Made by a program: the position numbers and the translations under genes. Positions 34,660 to 42,541 of a stretch of 64,000 nucleotides of DNA are shown piece by piece (position 1 is the first letter of the stretch; each line of letters starts with the position of its first letter). The notes under the pieces are model-generated. The model ran no database searches and was not told the DNA's origin. It saw only the letters and a list, made by a program, of their open reading frames with translations. The DNA is from G965197715 sp965247615 (lineage in GTDB: Bacteria; Chloroflexota; Dehalococcoidia; Lucifugimonadales; UBA1127). The stretch lies in the NCBI GenBank assembly GCA_965247615.1, contig OZ252022.1, positions 992,001 to 1,056,000 of the forward strand. The letters run 5' to 3'.

Positions 34660-35201
34660 GCATCCGCGGGGTGAATTCACGGTGGGCAATAGGGCTAGGA
34701 GCGCTTGCGCTGCTCCTGCTACTGGCTGTATCCGGCTGCGGCGACGGCGGGGATGCAAAGAACGCGGGGCATAGCAATGGGCCAGCCCAGGACCTGAACC
34801 AATCCGATGCCCCCAAATCAGTTGACCAACCTGCCCGCATCGATGCGCATGCCAACGGTCAAACGGCGTTTAATGTCAGGGCATGCTCTGCCGCCCCCTG
34901 CAAGCCCCGTGACGTCAGCGCCATTGACTTATTCTCCAACCGCCACGGGAACAGTGACGTCGCATACAGCGTCGGTCCCGCAGCCACGGTGGAAGAGGTG
35001 ATGGAGAAGGGGCTGCGGCTGGCCGGGGCTTCGCCGGTGCATTTGGTGGTCCGAGGGACGGCGGTTGCGGACTCGGCGGTGAGGGCGGGCAGGTACTCGG
35101 CCTCGATCACAACGGGCGAACGGCCGAGTGCGGTGACGATGATGTCGGGGCGCCGCCCGGCGTGCCCGGTGATGGTCTGCGTGCTCTCGGACTGCACATG
35201 A
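34656..35201 (+). pseudogene. lipoprotein gene, 3'-truncated
   Basis: Begins in an ATGA overlap with the propeller gene. Residues 1-28 form a lipoprotein signal (GLGALALLLLLAVSGCG). The next ~110 residues (to SPVHLVVRGTAVAD) are plausibly native but unrecognised. Beyond ~35075 the frame runs antisense to the methylase 5' fragment, so the genuine C-terminus has been lost at a junction. Confidence 0.5.
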
Positions 35202-36262
35202 CTCCGGGGCAACATGCCCTGAAGCAAGCCGCCCAGGGCGTTGTTGACGCTTGGCTCAGTCTGACGTGCCATGTGTGTTTTAGTCCTCTTGATCCGTGAC
35301 CAGTTTACCCGCGTGCGGCCGACGGCGGTGTCGATGCGGGGGATGAGCGCGGGGTCCATGGGTGCGGCGGCCTCTGCGTCGATGCACTCGCGGAGCTCTT
35401 GGCGGTTCTTCACGCCCAGGACGACGGTGGATACGCCCTCCATGGAGAGGGCGTACTGGTGGGCCAGGTAGGCGGCGGACCTGCCGACCTCCGCGGCGAT
35501 GGCGCGGAACGGCGCGGCGCGGACGTAGTCGGCGAGCTCCGTGTGGCCGCCGGGCAGGGGCCGATCGATGGCGTCGGTGAGGGCGCCGGCCTGGACGGCG
35601 CGGATGCCCAAGACGGCGGCGCCGGCGGCGTTGGCGGCGGCGATGATCTCGCGCGGCCGGGCGGGGCCCCCGGCGCGCAGCAGGCCGCCGGGGGAGTCCA
35701 GGAGGTTGGCGATGCACTGGATGTAATCGGGGGCCGGGCCGTCGGCGAGCAGCTTGATCAGGGCGTCCGCCTGGCCGATGCCGGTCAGTCCCCAGTGACG
35801 GATGCGGCCCTCGGCGATGAGCCGCTCGAAGGCGGGCACGACGGCTTCAGCGACCGACTCGGCGGTCGTCACGCGCTCGTCGCCCGCGCCGGTTAGGGTG
35901 ACCGCGTTGTGCAGGAACATGATGTCGACGTGGTCGAGCTTCATGCGTTCGAGGCTGCCGGTTAGGCTGTCGGAGAGGAGGTCGTAGACCTCGGCGGGCG
36001 GGGTATCGCCCACCCGGCACTTGGTCGTCACGCGCACGTGGGCGGGCAGCTTGCCCTCGAACGCGGCGCCGATGACGGCCTCGGCCTCGCCGCTGCCGTA
36101 GGAGGGCGCGAGGTCCAGGAGGTCGATGCCGGAGTCGACGGCCTCGCGGACCGTGGCGACGCACTCCTCACGGGTCGTCGGTCCCCAAATCTGGGCGACA
36201 CCGCCGCCGCCGAGGGTGAGCGCGCTCACCGCGCCAAGCTTGCCGAATGGTCGCTGTCGCAT
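34859..36262 (-). CDS. aldo/keto reductase with abnormal fused C-terminus
   Basis: Residues 1-~318 are a complete aldo/keto reductase: KLGAVSALTLGGGGVAQIWG, DLLDLAPSYGSGEAEAVIG (catalytic Asp and Tyr), VTTKC (Lys), HVDIMFLHN (His) and GVSTVVLGVKNRQEL near the cofactor site. NAD(P)H-dependent carbonyl reduction or sugar-alcohol oxidation; substrate unknown. The normal end ('IDTAVGRTRVNW') has no stop: the frame runs through a short spacer into the methylase 5' fragment (MARQT, codon 331) and then into antisense of the truncated lipoprotein. A downstream deletion or stop loss probably made this fusion. AGGAGAAG precedes ATG 36262. Confidence 0.8.
   Translation of the reverse strand: MRQRPFGKLGAVSALTLGGGGVAQIWGPTTREECVATVREAVDSGIDLLDLAPSYGSGEAEAVIGAAFEGKLPAHVRVTTKCRVGDTPPAEVYDLLSDSLTGSLERMKLDHVDIMFLHNAVTLTGAGDERVTTAESVAEAVVPAFERLIAEGRIRHWGLTGIGQADALIKLLADGPAPDYIQCIANLLDSPGGLLRAGGPARPREIIAAANAAGAAVLGIRAVQAGALTDAIDRPLPGGHTELADYVRAAPFRAIAAEVGRSAAYLAHQYALSMEGVSTVVLGVKNRQELRECIDAEAAAPMDPALIPRIDTAVGRTRVNWSRIKRTKTHMARQTEPSVNNALGGLLQGMLPRSHVQSESTQTITGHAGRRPDIIVTALGRSPVVIEAEYLPALTAESATAVPRTTKCTGEAPASRSPFSITSSTVAAGPTLYATSLFPWRLENKSMALTSRGLQGAAEHALTLNAV
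35072..35272 (-). pseudogene. 5' fragment of a DNA methylase/restriction-type gene
   Basis: Starts MARQTEPSVNNALGGLLQGM and continues with HAGRRPDIIVTALGRSPVVI then EAEYLPALTAES. The spacing D...ExE in RPDII...IEAEY recalls a PD-(D/E)xK-like N-terminal region of fused restriction-modification enzymes; tentative. Similarity ends near 35072, where the inserted segment begins. It is in frame with the aldo/keto reductase gene upstream. Confidence 0.45.
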
Positions 36263-36407
36263 GGGACTTCTCCTCTTTGGGTGGCGTTTGGGGGGCCCGC
36301 CCAGGCGGAGGGCGCATGGGCGGCGCGAGGCTACGCGCGCAGGCGCAGGGCGCGCCAGCGTGCGCAGGATACTCCAGATTGGCTACGACGCTCAACCGCG
36401 CCGCCAA

Positions 36408-36421
36408 GTCGCTGGCGCGAC
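36408..36421. repeat. GTCGC-TGGC-GCGAC hairpin repeat, copy 6
   Basis: Perfect 14-mer followed by GGCTTTGTTGGGGG, in the gap between the aldo/keto reductase and the divergent cyclodeaminase-like gene. Confidence 0.75.
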
Positions 36422-36527
36422 GGCTTTGTTGGGGGGGGGCGGTAGCGGTCGTCCTGTGGGCAACACGCCCCGTTCGCCCATCCCGTGGAGTACACTGTGG
36501 CCACAAACGTGATGGGAGGTGCGGCAC

Positions 36528-37616
36528 ATGCTATTCATCGACAACGAGGTCCAGCGACAGATCCTGACCATCGAGGACTGCATCAACGCGCAGGAGGTTG
36601 CCTTCAAGGAGCTGGGCACGGGTGAAGCCACGCACCGGCCGCGCATCGACGTCTACTCGCCGTCGGAACGCAAGGACGCGTATTGGCGCTGGGGCTCCAT
36701 GGAGGGTGTCAGCCAGGGGCTGGGGGTATTCGCGATCCGCATGAAGTCGGACATCTTGACCTGGCCCGTGGGCGAGGACGGCAACTGGACGGAGGAGAAG
36801 TACAACACCCGGCCGGGCCTCTTCTGCGGTCTCGTGTTCCTGTTCAGCACGCGGAACGGGGAGCCGCTGGCCATACTCAATGACGGCATCATCCAGCATA
36901 TGCGCGTGGGCGCCGCGGCGGGACTCGGGGCCAAGTACCTCTCCAGGACCAACTCTCGCGTGGTCGGGATGCTGGGGTCCGGGGGGATGGCCCGAACGTC
37001 GTTGCAGGCCTTCTGCGCCGTGCGGGGTATCGAGCGGGTGCAAGTGTACAGTCCGACGCGTGAGCATCGGGAGGGGTACGCGGCGGAGATGCGCGAGCAA
37101 CTGGGTGTGGACGTGGTGGCAGTCGACGGCCCGAGGGACGCCGTTGGCGGCGCGGACATCGTCTGCTTTGCCACGGACGGCATGCGGGCGGCGGTGGAGG
37201 GTGACTGGCTGGAGCCGGGTATGCACGTCACCAACCCCGGTCGGGGCATGGGCCTCGAGGTGCTTGAAAGGGCCGAGGTCATCATTCGGCAGGGCGTGGG
37301 CAGCGCGCCACCTGTGGATGAGGAGCTTCGCAGGGGGCGCGGCTACTCCACGGGCACCGCGGAGGAGCTGGAGCGGCTGCCCGATGAGGGAGCGCTCCGC
37401 AGCTTTTCGCGGACCAAGTACCCGACGTTCCCGGACCTGGCGGCAGGGACGGTCGAGGGCAGGACGAGTGAGGACCAGATCACCGTGTACCTGGACGTCG
37501 GCAACCAGGGCCTTCAGTTCGCCGCGTGCGGGTCCATAGTGTACGAGAAGGCGAAGGAGCTCGGGCTGGGCCACGAGGTCCCGACTGAGTGGTTCCTCCA
37601 GGACATCCGCGACTAG
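36528..37616 (+). CDS. ornithine cyclodeaminase/mu-crystallin family protein
   Basis: A 362-residue NAD(P)-dependent protein. The N-terminal dimerisation part has MLFIDNEVQRQILTIEDCIN. The Rossmann domain begins RVVGMLGSGGMARTSLQAF, and NDGIIQHMRVGAAAGLGAKY is the usual substrate-side segment before it. Family reactions include ornithine cyclodeamination and ketimine or alanine dehydrogenation; not assignable here. ATG 36528 sits 8 bases after GGGAGG, preferred over GTG 36519, which overlaps the ribosome site. Confidence 0.85.
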   Translation: MLFIDNEVQRQILTIEDCINAQEVAFKELGTGEATHRPRIDVYSPSERKDAYWRWGSMEGVSQGLGVFAIRMKSDILTWPVGEDGNWTEEKYNTRPGLFCGLVFLFSTRNGEPLAILNDGIIQHMRVGAAAGLGAKYLSRTNSRVVGMLGSGGMARTSLQAFCAVRGIERVQVYSPTREHREGYAAEMREQLGVDVVAVDGPRDAVGGADIVCFATDGMRAAVEGDWLEPGMHVTNPGRGMGLEVLERAEVIIRQGVGSAPPVDEELRRGRGYSTGTAEELERLPDEGALRSFSRTKYPTFPDLAAGTVEGRTSEDQITVYLDVGNQGLQFAACGSIVYEKAKELGLGHEVPTEWFLQDIRD

Positions 37617-37620
37617 GTCG

Positions 37621-37634
37621 GTCGCTGGCGCGAC
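37621..37634. repeat. GTCGC-TGGC-GCGAC hairpin repeat, copy 7
   Basis: Perfect 14-mer followed by GGCCTTGTGGGCGTGGG, starting 5 bp after a stop codon (TAG 37614-37616), as copy 2 does. Confidence 0.75.
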
Positions 37635-37734
37635 GGCCTTGTGGGCGTGGGTCGCAGGCGGCAGATGAGGCGCTGTGGCGTAGCGGGTCGCCGGCACAGG
37701 GCGTGAGGGGGATGCCCCGCGCCGCCCCCCCTGG

Positions 37735-37754
37735 ATTCCCGCTTTCGCGGGAAT
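37735..37754. repeat. dRS3-like palindrome, copy 3
   Basis: ATTCCCGCTTTCGCGGGAAT followed by GACG; one core position differs from copy 2. Confidence 0.7.
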
Positions 37755-37825
37755 GACGTGAGTGGGGGGGGTCACCGGCGTGACCCCCGCGTGGGCGTGG
37801 GTGGTAGGAGGTCGGCGCTGCGTGC

Positions 37826-37853
37826 TTGACGGGGGCATTCATCCCGATACAAT
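37826..37853 (+). promoter_or_regulatory. sigma70-like promoter of the extradiol dioxygenase gene
   Basis: TTGACG (37826-37831), 16 bp, TACAAT (37848-37853), about 88 bp upstream of GTG 37941. Confidence 0.5.
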
Positions 37854-37940
37854 CATGCAATCGGCGCAGGGCCGGCGGGGCGCCGCGTGTGGGGCGGGGC
37901 CGGCAGCTGCGGGGTCAGGCGAAGGAAGGAGCACGCAGCG

Positions 37941-38939
37941 GTGGCGCAACTCGTTGGCACATTCATGCACTCGCACGGCGGCACGACGTCCATGCCCGGC
38001 GAGCTCTGGCGGGGGCGCAGGCTTGCGCGCCCCATCCGAGAGGACGTCCCCATCGAGGATGACGAGACCAACGTGAAGAAGGCGGCGCGCACCCATGAGG
38101 GCTTTCGCGTGCTGCGGGAGAAGATCGCAGAGGTCAAGGCGGACGTGCTGGTCATCTTCAGTGACGATCAGCTGGAGTGTTTCGACTTCAACAACTACCC
38201 GGCCTTCGCCATCTACGTTGGGGAGGGGTTCAGGAAGAGACCGGTGAGCCGGGCGCGCGAAGAGGACGGCCCGCTGATGGGACGGCACGCCGAGCCGGGC
38301 TTCACGTTCAAGGGGCATCCGGAGCTTGCAGTTGCCCTTCTCACGGGGGTCATGAAGCGAGGCTTCGACCCGGCTTTCTGCATGGATATGCCCAAGCCGG
38401 ACAGGGGGTTGGCGGGCGGTGTGATCCGTGCGGCCGAAGAGCTCACGGATTGGACCCTGCCCATGGTGCCCGTGATGATGAACCTCTACTTTGCCCCTCA
38501 GCCTACGGCCATGCGCTGCTACCAGTTTGGCAAGGCCGTCCGGGAGGTGATAGACGAGTTTCCCAGCGACCTCCGAGTCGGCATCGTCGGGTCCGGCGGG
38601 CTGTGGCATACGCCCGGAAGGGAAGGGGCCTGGCTCAACGTGGAATTCGACCTGAAGACTCTGGAGTATCTGAGGGTCGGCGATGTCCGCGGGATGGCGG
38701 AGCATTTCGACGGCTACGTGATACCGGAGGACGATACAAGCCAGCGCACGGATGTGCGGGACCGCAACATCACGGGTATGCCGTCGCCGGGGGGTCCAGC
38801 GCTGGGTACGCGGGAGACGTGCGCGTGGATTGCGGCGGCGGCGGCGACTGAAGGACGCCCGACGACCATCGTGGACTACATCGACGTGTGGGCCTCGCCC
38901 GTCGGCAACGCCTTCGCCTACTGTGACGACGTGCACTAA
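37941..38939 (+). CDS. extradiol ring-cleavage dioxygenase, LigB-like (class III)
   Basis: A 332-residue non-heme iron dioxygenase of the protocatechuate 4,5-dioxygenase beta-subunit/LigB superfamily. MAQLVGTFMHSHGG carries the first metal His region. VLVIFSDDQLECFDFNNYPA is the characteristic strand before the second site. The C-terminal IVGSGGLWHTPGREGAWLN contains a His near where LigB places catalytic residues. Family chemistry: opening of catecholic rings with O2. Start GTG 37941 follows GGAAGGAG. The amidohydrolase starts 22 bp downstream; amidohydrolase-2 proteins next to meta-cleavage dioxygenases often process the ring-cleavage product, an inference here. Confidence 0.85.
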   Translation: MAQLVGTFMHSHGGTTSMPGELWRGRRLARPIREDVPIEDDETNVKKAARTHEGFRVLREKIAEVKADVLVIFSDDQLECFDFNNYPAFAIYVGEGFRKRPVSRAREEDGPLMGRHAEPGFTFKGHPELAVALLTGVMKRGFDPAFCMDMPKPDRGLAGGVIRAAEELTDWTLPMVPVMMNLYFAPQPTAMRCYQFGKAVREVIDEFPSDLRVGIVGSGGLWHTPGREGAWLNVEFDLKTLEYLRVGDVRGMAEHFDGYVIPEDDTSQRTDVRDRNITGMPSPGGPALGTRETCAWIAAAAATEGRPTTIVDYIDVWASPVGNAFAYCDDVH

Positions 38940-38961
38940 CTTTGGGAGGGAGGGAATCAGT

Positions 38962-40038
38962 ATGACGACGCAGCGGGTCATCGACAGCGACACCCACGTC
39001 GACGAAACGAACGCTACGTGGGAGTACATGACGGTCGAAGAGGCGGCACACAAGCCCACGATACGCTTTGACCCAAGCCCTGATCCGGGCAGCCCAGGCA
39101 GGCCCTACTGGCTGGTCGACGGACAGCGGCAGCGCCGGCCGGACCGCAACGACAGCACAAGCCGGACGACGGCGGAGACCCGGGAGCTGATCGACGTCGA
39201 GGCGCGCTTGCGCCACATGGACGAGCTGGGGACGGACGTGCAGGTCATATACCCAACCCTGTTCATCACGGACCCGGCACCGCGGCCGGAGGTGGAGCTG
39301 AGCCTCACACGCAGCTACAATCGTTGGCTGGCCGACCGCTGTGCCGTGGCCAAGGGAAGGCTGCGCTGGATCTGTGTGCCGCCACTGAAGAACATGGAGG
39401 CGGCGCTGGAGGAGCTGCGTTTCGCCAAGGACCATGGCGCTTGCGGCGTATTGAAGAAGGGGGACGAGGAAGCGGGCCACTGGCCCTCCGATCCCTACTT
39501 CTTCCCGCTCTACGAGGAAGCGGAGCGGCTTGGCATGCCCATTTGCTTCCATACGGGGACCGGGGCGGCTGAGTCCATAGGCGACACGAGCTTCTTCAAT
39601 CGGAAGGCGCCGGTGATCAACGGAGTGTGGTCGCTGCTGGTGCACAGCGTGCCGGGCAGGTTTCCAAAGCTGCGTTTGGGCTGCATCGAAGCTGGAGCTG
39701 CATGGGTGCCCATGATGGTGCATGCGCTCAGACGGGACGCGCAGCGTTTCGACCAGGCGAGCAACGACGTGCAGCGCAGTCGGTACGAGGTGGCGGACAA
39801 CCTGTTCAAGGCGAACAACATCTACGTTGCATGCCTCATGGACGACAACCTGCCGATGGTCCTCCAGTACGTCGGCGCGGACAACCTGCTGGCCGGGTCC
39901 GACTACAGTCACAACGATTCGTCGCAGGAGCACAAGTTCCTTCGCATTCTGGAGGAGCGCGCCAGCCAGGGAGAAATCCCGCAGGACGCCGTGCGGAAGA
40001 TCGTCTACGACAACCCCAAGTCCTTCTACGCTCTGTGA
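38962..40038 (+). CDS. amidohydrolase family 2 protein (paralog 6)
   Basis: A 358-residue ACMSD-like enzyme: IDSDTHVDETNATWEYM near the N-terminus, YNRWLADRCAV, PICFHTGTGAAES (metal His), GCIEAGAAWVPMMV, and GSDYSHNDSS with the catalytic Asp; ends DNPKSFYAL. ATG 38962 follows GGGAGGGAGGG. Directly downstream of the extradiol dioxygenase, the closest pairing of ring cleavage and amidohydrolase in this window. ACMSD acts on a ring-opened product in tryptophan catabolism, giving a precedent for such a pairing. Confidence 0.88.
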   Translation: MTTQRVIDSDTHVDETNATWEYMTVEEAAHKPTIRFDPSPDPGSPGRPYWLVDGQRQRRPDRNDSTSRTTAETRELIDVEARLRHMDELGTDVQVIYPTLFITDPAPRPEVELSLTRSYNRWLADRCAVAKGRLRWICVPPLKNMEAALEELRFAKDHGACGVLKKGDEEAGHWPSDPYFFPLYEEAERLGMPICFHTGTGAAESIGDTSFFNRKAPVINGVWSLLVHSVPGRFPKLRLGCIEAGAAWVPMMVHALRRDAQRFDQASNDVQRSRYEVADNLFKANNIYVACLMDDNLPMVLQYVGADNLLAGSDYSHNDSSQEHKFLRILEERASQGEIPQDAVRKIVYDNPKSFYAL

Positions 40039-40173
40039 GGCGTTGCCTTCCAGGCGTAAGCGCCTTTCTCATGTGATCGGCATGGACTTTCGGCTCAGGC
40101 TTGTCCCAACCTGCCTTAGGTATCTACGGCCTTCGTGGGGGCTGCACGCGCCCCAACGTCGTGTCCGAGTCGC

Positions 40174-40195
40174 AAGGATGTCGTTCGACAGGCTC
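40174..40195. repeat. intergenic repeat of the TTCGACAGGCTCAGGATGA type
   Basis: The sequence GTTCGACAGGCTCAGGATGA, a common bacterial intergenic repeat, lies between the amidohydrolase and fhs. Only one clear copy was seen in the window. Approximate bounds. Confidence 0.5.
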
Positions 40196-40254
40196 AGGAT
40201 GACGCCGGCGTGGGCGCTTGTTCGGCGGGATAACGGAGAGGAGTAGGTGCAATC

Positions 40255-41892
40255 GTGCGACCAATAGGGGAGATCGCTGAGCGGCTGGGGCTGGACCCCA
40301 AGGTGCTGATCCCTTATGGGCACTATAAGGCCAAGATTCCGCTGGATGCGTTGGGCAGCCGCGAAGGGCGAGGGAAGCTGATCGTGGTGACGGGGATGAC
40401 GCCGACGCCCGCGGGCGAGGGCAAGACGACGACCACGGTGGGGCTGACGCAGGCGATGGGGCTGCTGGGCGTGAACGTCGCCGCGACGATTCGGGAGCCG
40501 TCGCTGGGCCCGATATTCGGGATCAAGGGCGGTGGCACGGGCGGGGGCATGGCGCGGGTGGAGCCGGAGGACGAGGTGAATATCCACTTCACTGGGGACG
40601 CACACGCGGTGGGGTCGGCGCACAACCTGCTGGCGGCGCTGACGGACAACGCGGTGCAGCGCGGGCAGGTGGCAGGCATGTCGCCGGCAGGGATCACGCT
40701 GCGGCGCGTGTCCGACATGGAGGAACGGTCGCTGCGGCAGGTGGCGATTGGGCTTGGAGGCGCGAACAACGCGCCGATGCGTGAGACGGGGTTCGACATT
40801 GTGTCGGCCTCTGAGGTGATGGCGATTCTGGCGTTGAGCACGGGTCTGGAGGACCTGCGGGCACGGTTGAGCAGGATGGTTGTGGGATTCACGGACGAGG
40901 GGCGAGCGGTGGCGGCGGCGGAGATTGGAGGCGCGGTGGGGTCGATGATGTCGCTGCTGCGGCACGCGCTGCTGCCTAACCTGGTGCAGACGACGGAGGG
41001 GCAACCGGTCATCGTGCACACGGGGCCGTTCGGGAACATTGCCCACGGGTGCAGCTCCATCGTGGGGGACCGACTGGCGCTGAGCTGCGCGGACTACGTG
41101 CTGACGGAGGCGGGGTTTGGAGCGGACTTGGGGTTCGAGAAGTTCATGCACATCAAGACGCGGACGTCGCAGCTGCGGCCCCACGGGGCGGTGATCGTGG
41201 CGACGATACGTGCGCTGAAGTCGCACGGCGGTGTGCGAGCGGCGGAGCTGGAGTCGCCGGACCTGGCCGCGGTGGAGGCGGGGATGTCAAACCTGCGGCA
41301 CCTGGTGGGGGTCATCCGGTCGTTTGGGCTGCCGGTGGTGGTGGCGCTGAACCGGTTCCCGACGGATACGGAGGAGGAGCTGCGCTTGGCAAAGCAGGGC
41401 AGCGAGGAGGCGGGCGCGGCGGCGGCGGTGGAAAGCAGCCCGTTCACGGAGGGCGGCGCAGGGTGCACGGACCTGGCGGAGGCGCTGATGGCCGCGACGC
41501 GGGGCGTGCCGGAGGAGGGGGTGGCGGAGATTGACTACGCGTATGAGCTGTCGGACTCGTTGGAGGACAAGGTGCTGGCGGTGGCCCGGCGAGTGTATAA
41601 CGCCGGGGACGTGTCCTGGAGCCCGGGCGCGCGCGGGCAGCTGCGGCGGTTCCGGGAGCTGGGGTGGGACGGGCTGCCGGTATGCGTGGCGAAGACGCAC
41701 CTATCGATCAGCGACCGACCGGAGCGGAAGGGGCGGCCGTCGGACTACACGTTTGAGGTGCGCGACGTACGGGCGTCGATAGGCGCGGGGTTCATCTACC
41801 CGATCGCGGGGAACATCGTGACGCTGCCCGGGCTTCCGGGTAGGCCGCGGGCCTTGGACGTGGATGCGGGGGGGGCCGTGACGGGGCTGTAG
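40255..41892 (+). CDS. fhs: formate-tetrahydrofolate ligase
   Basis: ATP-dependent ligation of formate to tetrahydrofolate, giving 10-formyl-THF for one-carbon metabolism or the Wood-Ljungdahl methyl branch. A 545-residue protein, the family's normal length. The nucleotide loop is TPTPAGEGKTTTTVGLTQAM; also visible are REPSLGPIFGIKGGGTGGG, GDAHAVGSAHNLLAAL and the C-terminal YPIAGNIVTLPGLPGRPRAL. GTG 40255 start. No other one-carbon genes adjoin it, so it is probably monocistronic. Confidence 0.95.
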   Translation: MRPIGEIAERLGLDPKVLIPYGHYKAKIPLDALGSREGRGKLIVVTGMTPTPAGEGKTTTTVGLTQAMGLLGVNVAATIREPSLGPIFGIKGGGTGGGMARVEPEDEVNIHFTGDAHAVGSAHNLLAALTDNAVQRGQVAGMSPAGITLRRVSDMEERSLRQVAIGLGGANNAPMRETGFDIVSASEVMAILALSTGLEDLRARLSRMVVGFTDEGRAVAAAEIGGAVGSMMSLLRHALLPNLVQTTEGQPVIVHTGPFGNIAHGCSSIVGDRLALSCADYVLTEAGFGADLGFEKFMHIKTRTSQLRPHGAVIVATIRALKSHGGVRAAELESPDLAAVEAGMSNLRHLVGVIRSFGLPVVVALNRFPTDTEEELRLAKQGSEEAGAAAAVESSPFTEGGAGCTDLAEALMAATRGVPEEGVAEIDYAYELSDSLEDKVLAVARRVYNAGDVSWSPGARGQLRRFRELGWDGLPVCVAKTHLSISDRPERKGRPSDYTFEVRDVRASIGAGFIYPIAGNIVTLPGLPGRPRALDVDAGGAVTGL

Positions 41893-42020
41893 CCCCCGAG
41901 CAACATCGAGAGCGTACGCGGGCGGGAGGCGAGAGCGCGTGTGCGCTGTTGGCCAGGGTTCTGGCGCATAGTTTGACTCGCTGCTATTGGGCCCCGTGAA
42001 AGATGCACGCGACAACTTCC

Positions 42021-42314
42021 TCATCCCTTGCAATATCGACGGCGGGATTGAAATCGCTGTCTCCCGTGACCTGCGGGGCGTAGCTGTATCTCGGCCTCCA
42101 CCTTCGCCGCGTTTGCGGCGGCACCGCTGAAGGGGGCGCCGCGGACATCAGCGCCTGATCGGCTATCGCCGAGAACCCACACGAAGACGAAGACGACGTC
42201 CGGGCGCCGGGGGCTGATGATGAGCCACTGGGCCGGGGCGGTCTCCAGCGTCCACCAACCCAGTATCCGCAGGAGGAGGAACAGTACGGCGAGGAGTGGG
42301 ACGGCCGTTCTCAA
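42021..42314 (-). CDS. possible small membrane protein
   Basis: A 97-codon frame from TTG 42314. The first ~45 residues are strongly hydrophobic (VPLLAVLFLLLRILGWW and PDVVFVFVWVLG); the remainder is low-complexity and basic. No family recognised and no clear ribosome site, so it may be spurious or a decayed gene. Confidence 0.3.
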   Translation of the reverse strand: MRTAVPLLAVLFLLLRILGWWTLETAPAQWLIISPRRPDVVFVFVWVLGDSRSGADVRGAPFSGAAANAAKVEAEIQLRPAGHGRQRFQSRRRYCKG

Positions 42315-42417
42315 GAAGGCGGTACGGACTTTGCAGTCACGAGTGGCGCTGCATAGGTCCGCGGAGTCGCTGGCATGGGCGTGGAGGGGGAAGTGGCGGG
42401 CGTTGTGGGTTGGTGGT

Positions 42418-42447
42418 TTGCCAAGGGAGTCTGTCGTTTGCTACCAT
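42418..42447 (+). promoter_or_regulatory. promoter-like sequence of the tRNA genes
   Basis: TTGCCA (42418-42423), 18 bp, TACCAT (42442-42447), placing a start ~5 bp before tRNA-Gln. Confidence 0.45.
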
Positions 42448-42458
42448 AGAGCTTGCGT

Positions 42459-42532
42459 TGGGGATTCGTCTAGCGGTAGGACGGCAGACTCTGGATCTGC
42501 AAGCTCTGGTTCGAATCCAGGATCCCCAGCCA
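42459..42532 (+). tRNA. tRNA-Gln (anticodon CTG)
   Basis: A complete cloverleaf can be folded: acceptor TGGGGAT/ATCCCCA, anticodon stem GCAGA/TCTGC with loop CTCTGGA (anticodon CTG, reading CAG), T-arm CTGGTTCGAATCCAG. Discriminator G and an encoded CCA end (42530-42532). Confidence 0.95.
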
Positions 42533-42541
42533 GTCCTCTGT

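Larger units (their letters stand above)
37617..37940. other. gene-free interval with two repeat types and a promoter
   Basis: 324 bp between two same-direction genes. It begins with GTCGC repeat copy 7 (37621-37634), contains dRS3-like copy 3 (37735-37754) and ends with a promoter-like sequence (37826-37853) and the ribosome site GGAAGGAG of the dioxygenase gene. Confidence 0.6.
41893..42458. other. gene-poor interval before the tRNA genes
   Basis: 566 bp after fhs. It contains one possible small membrane-protein frame on the minus strand (42021-42314), a degenerate GTCGC-type repeat (GTCGCTGGCATGGGCGTGG near 42366) and the tRNA promoter at its end. No other feature was recognised. Confidence 0.45.

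Noticed and set aside
37480..37860. Minus-strand frame containing HSRESGNP / VIPAKAGIQ-like peptides
   Set aside because: These peptides come from translating the dRS3-like and CGGGAATGACG repeats and are well-known annotation artefacts.
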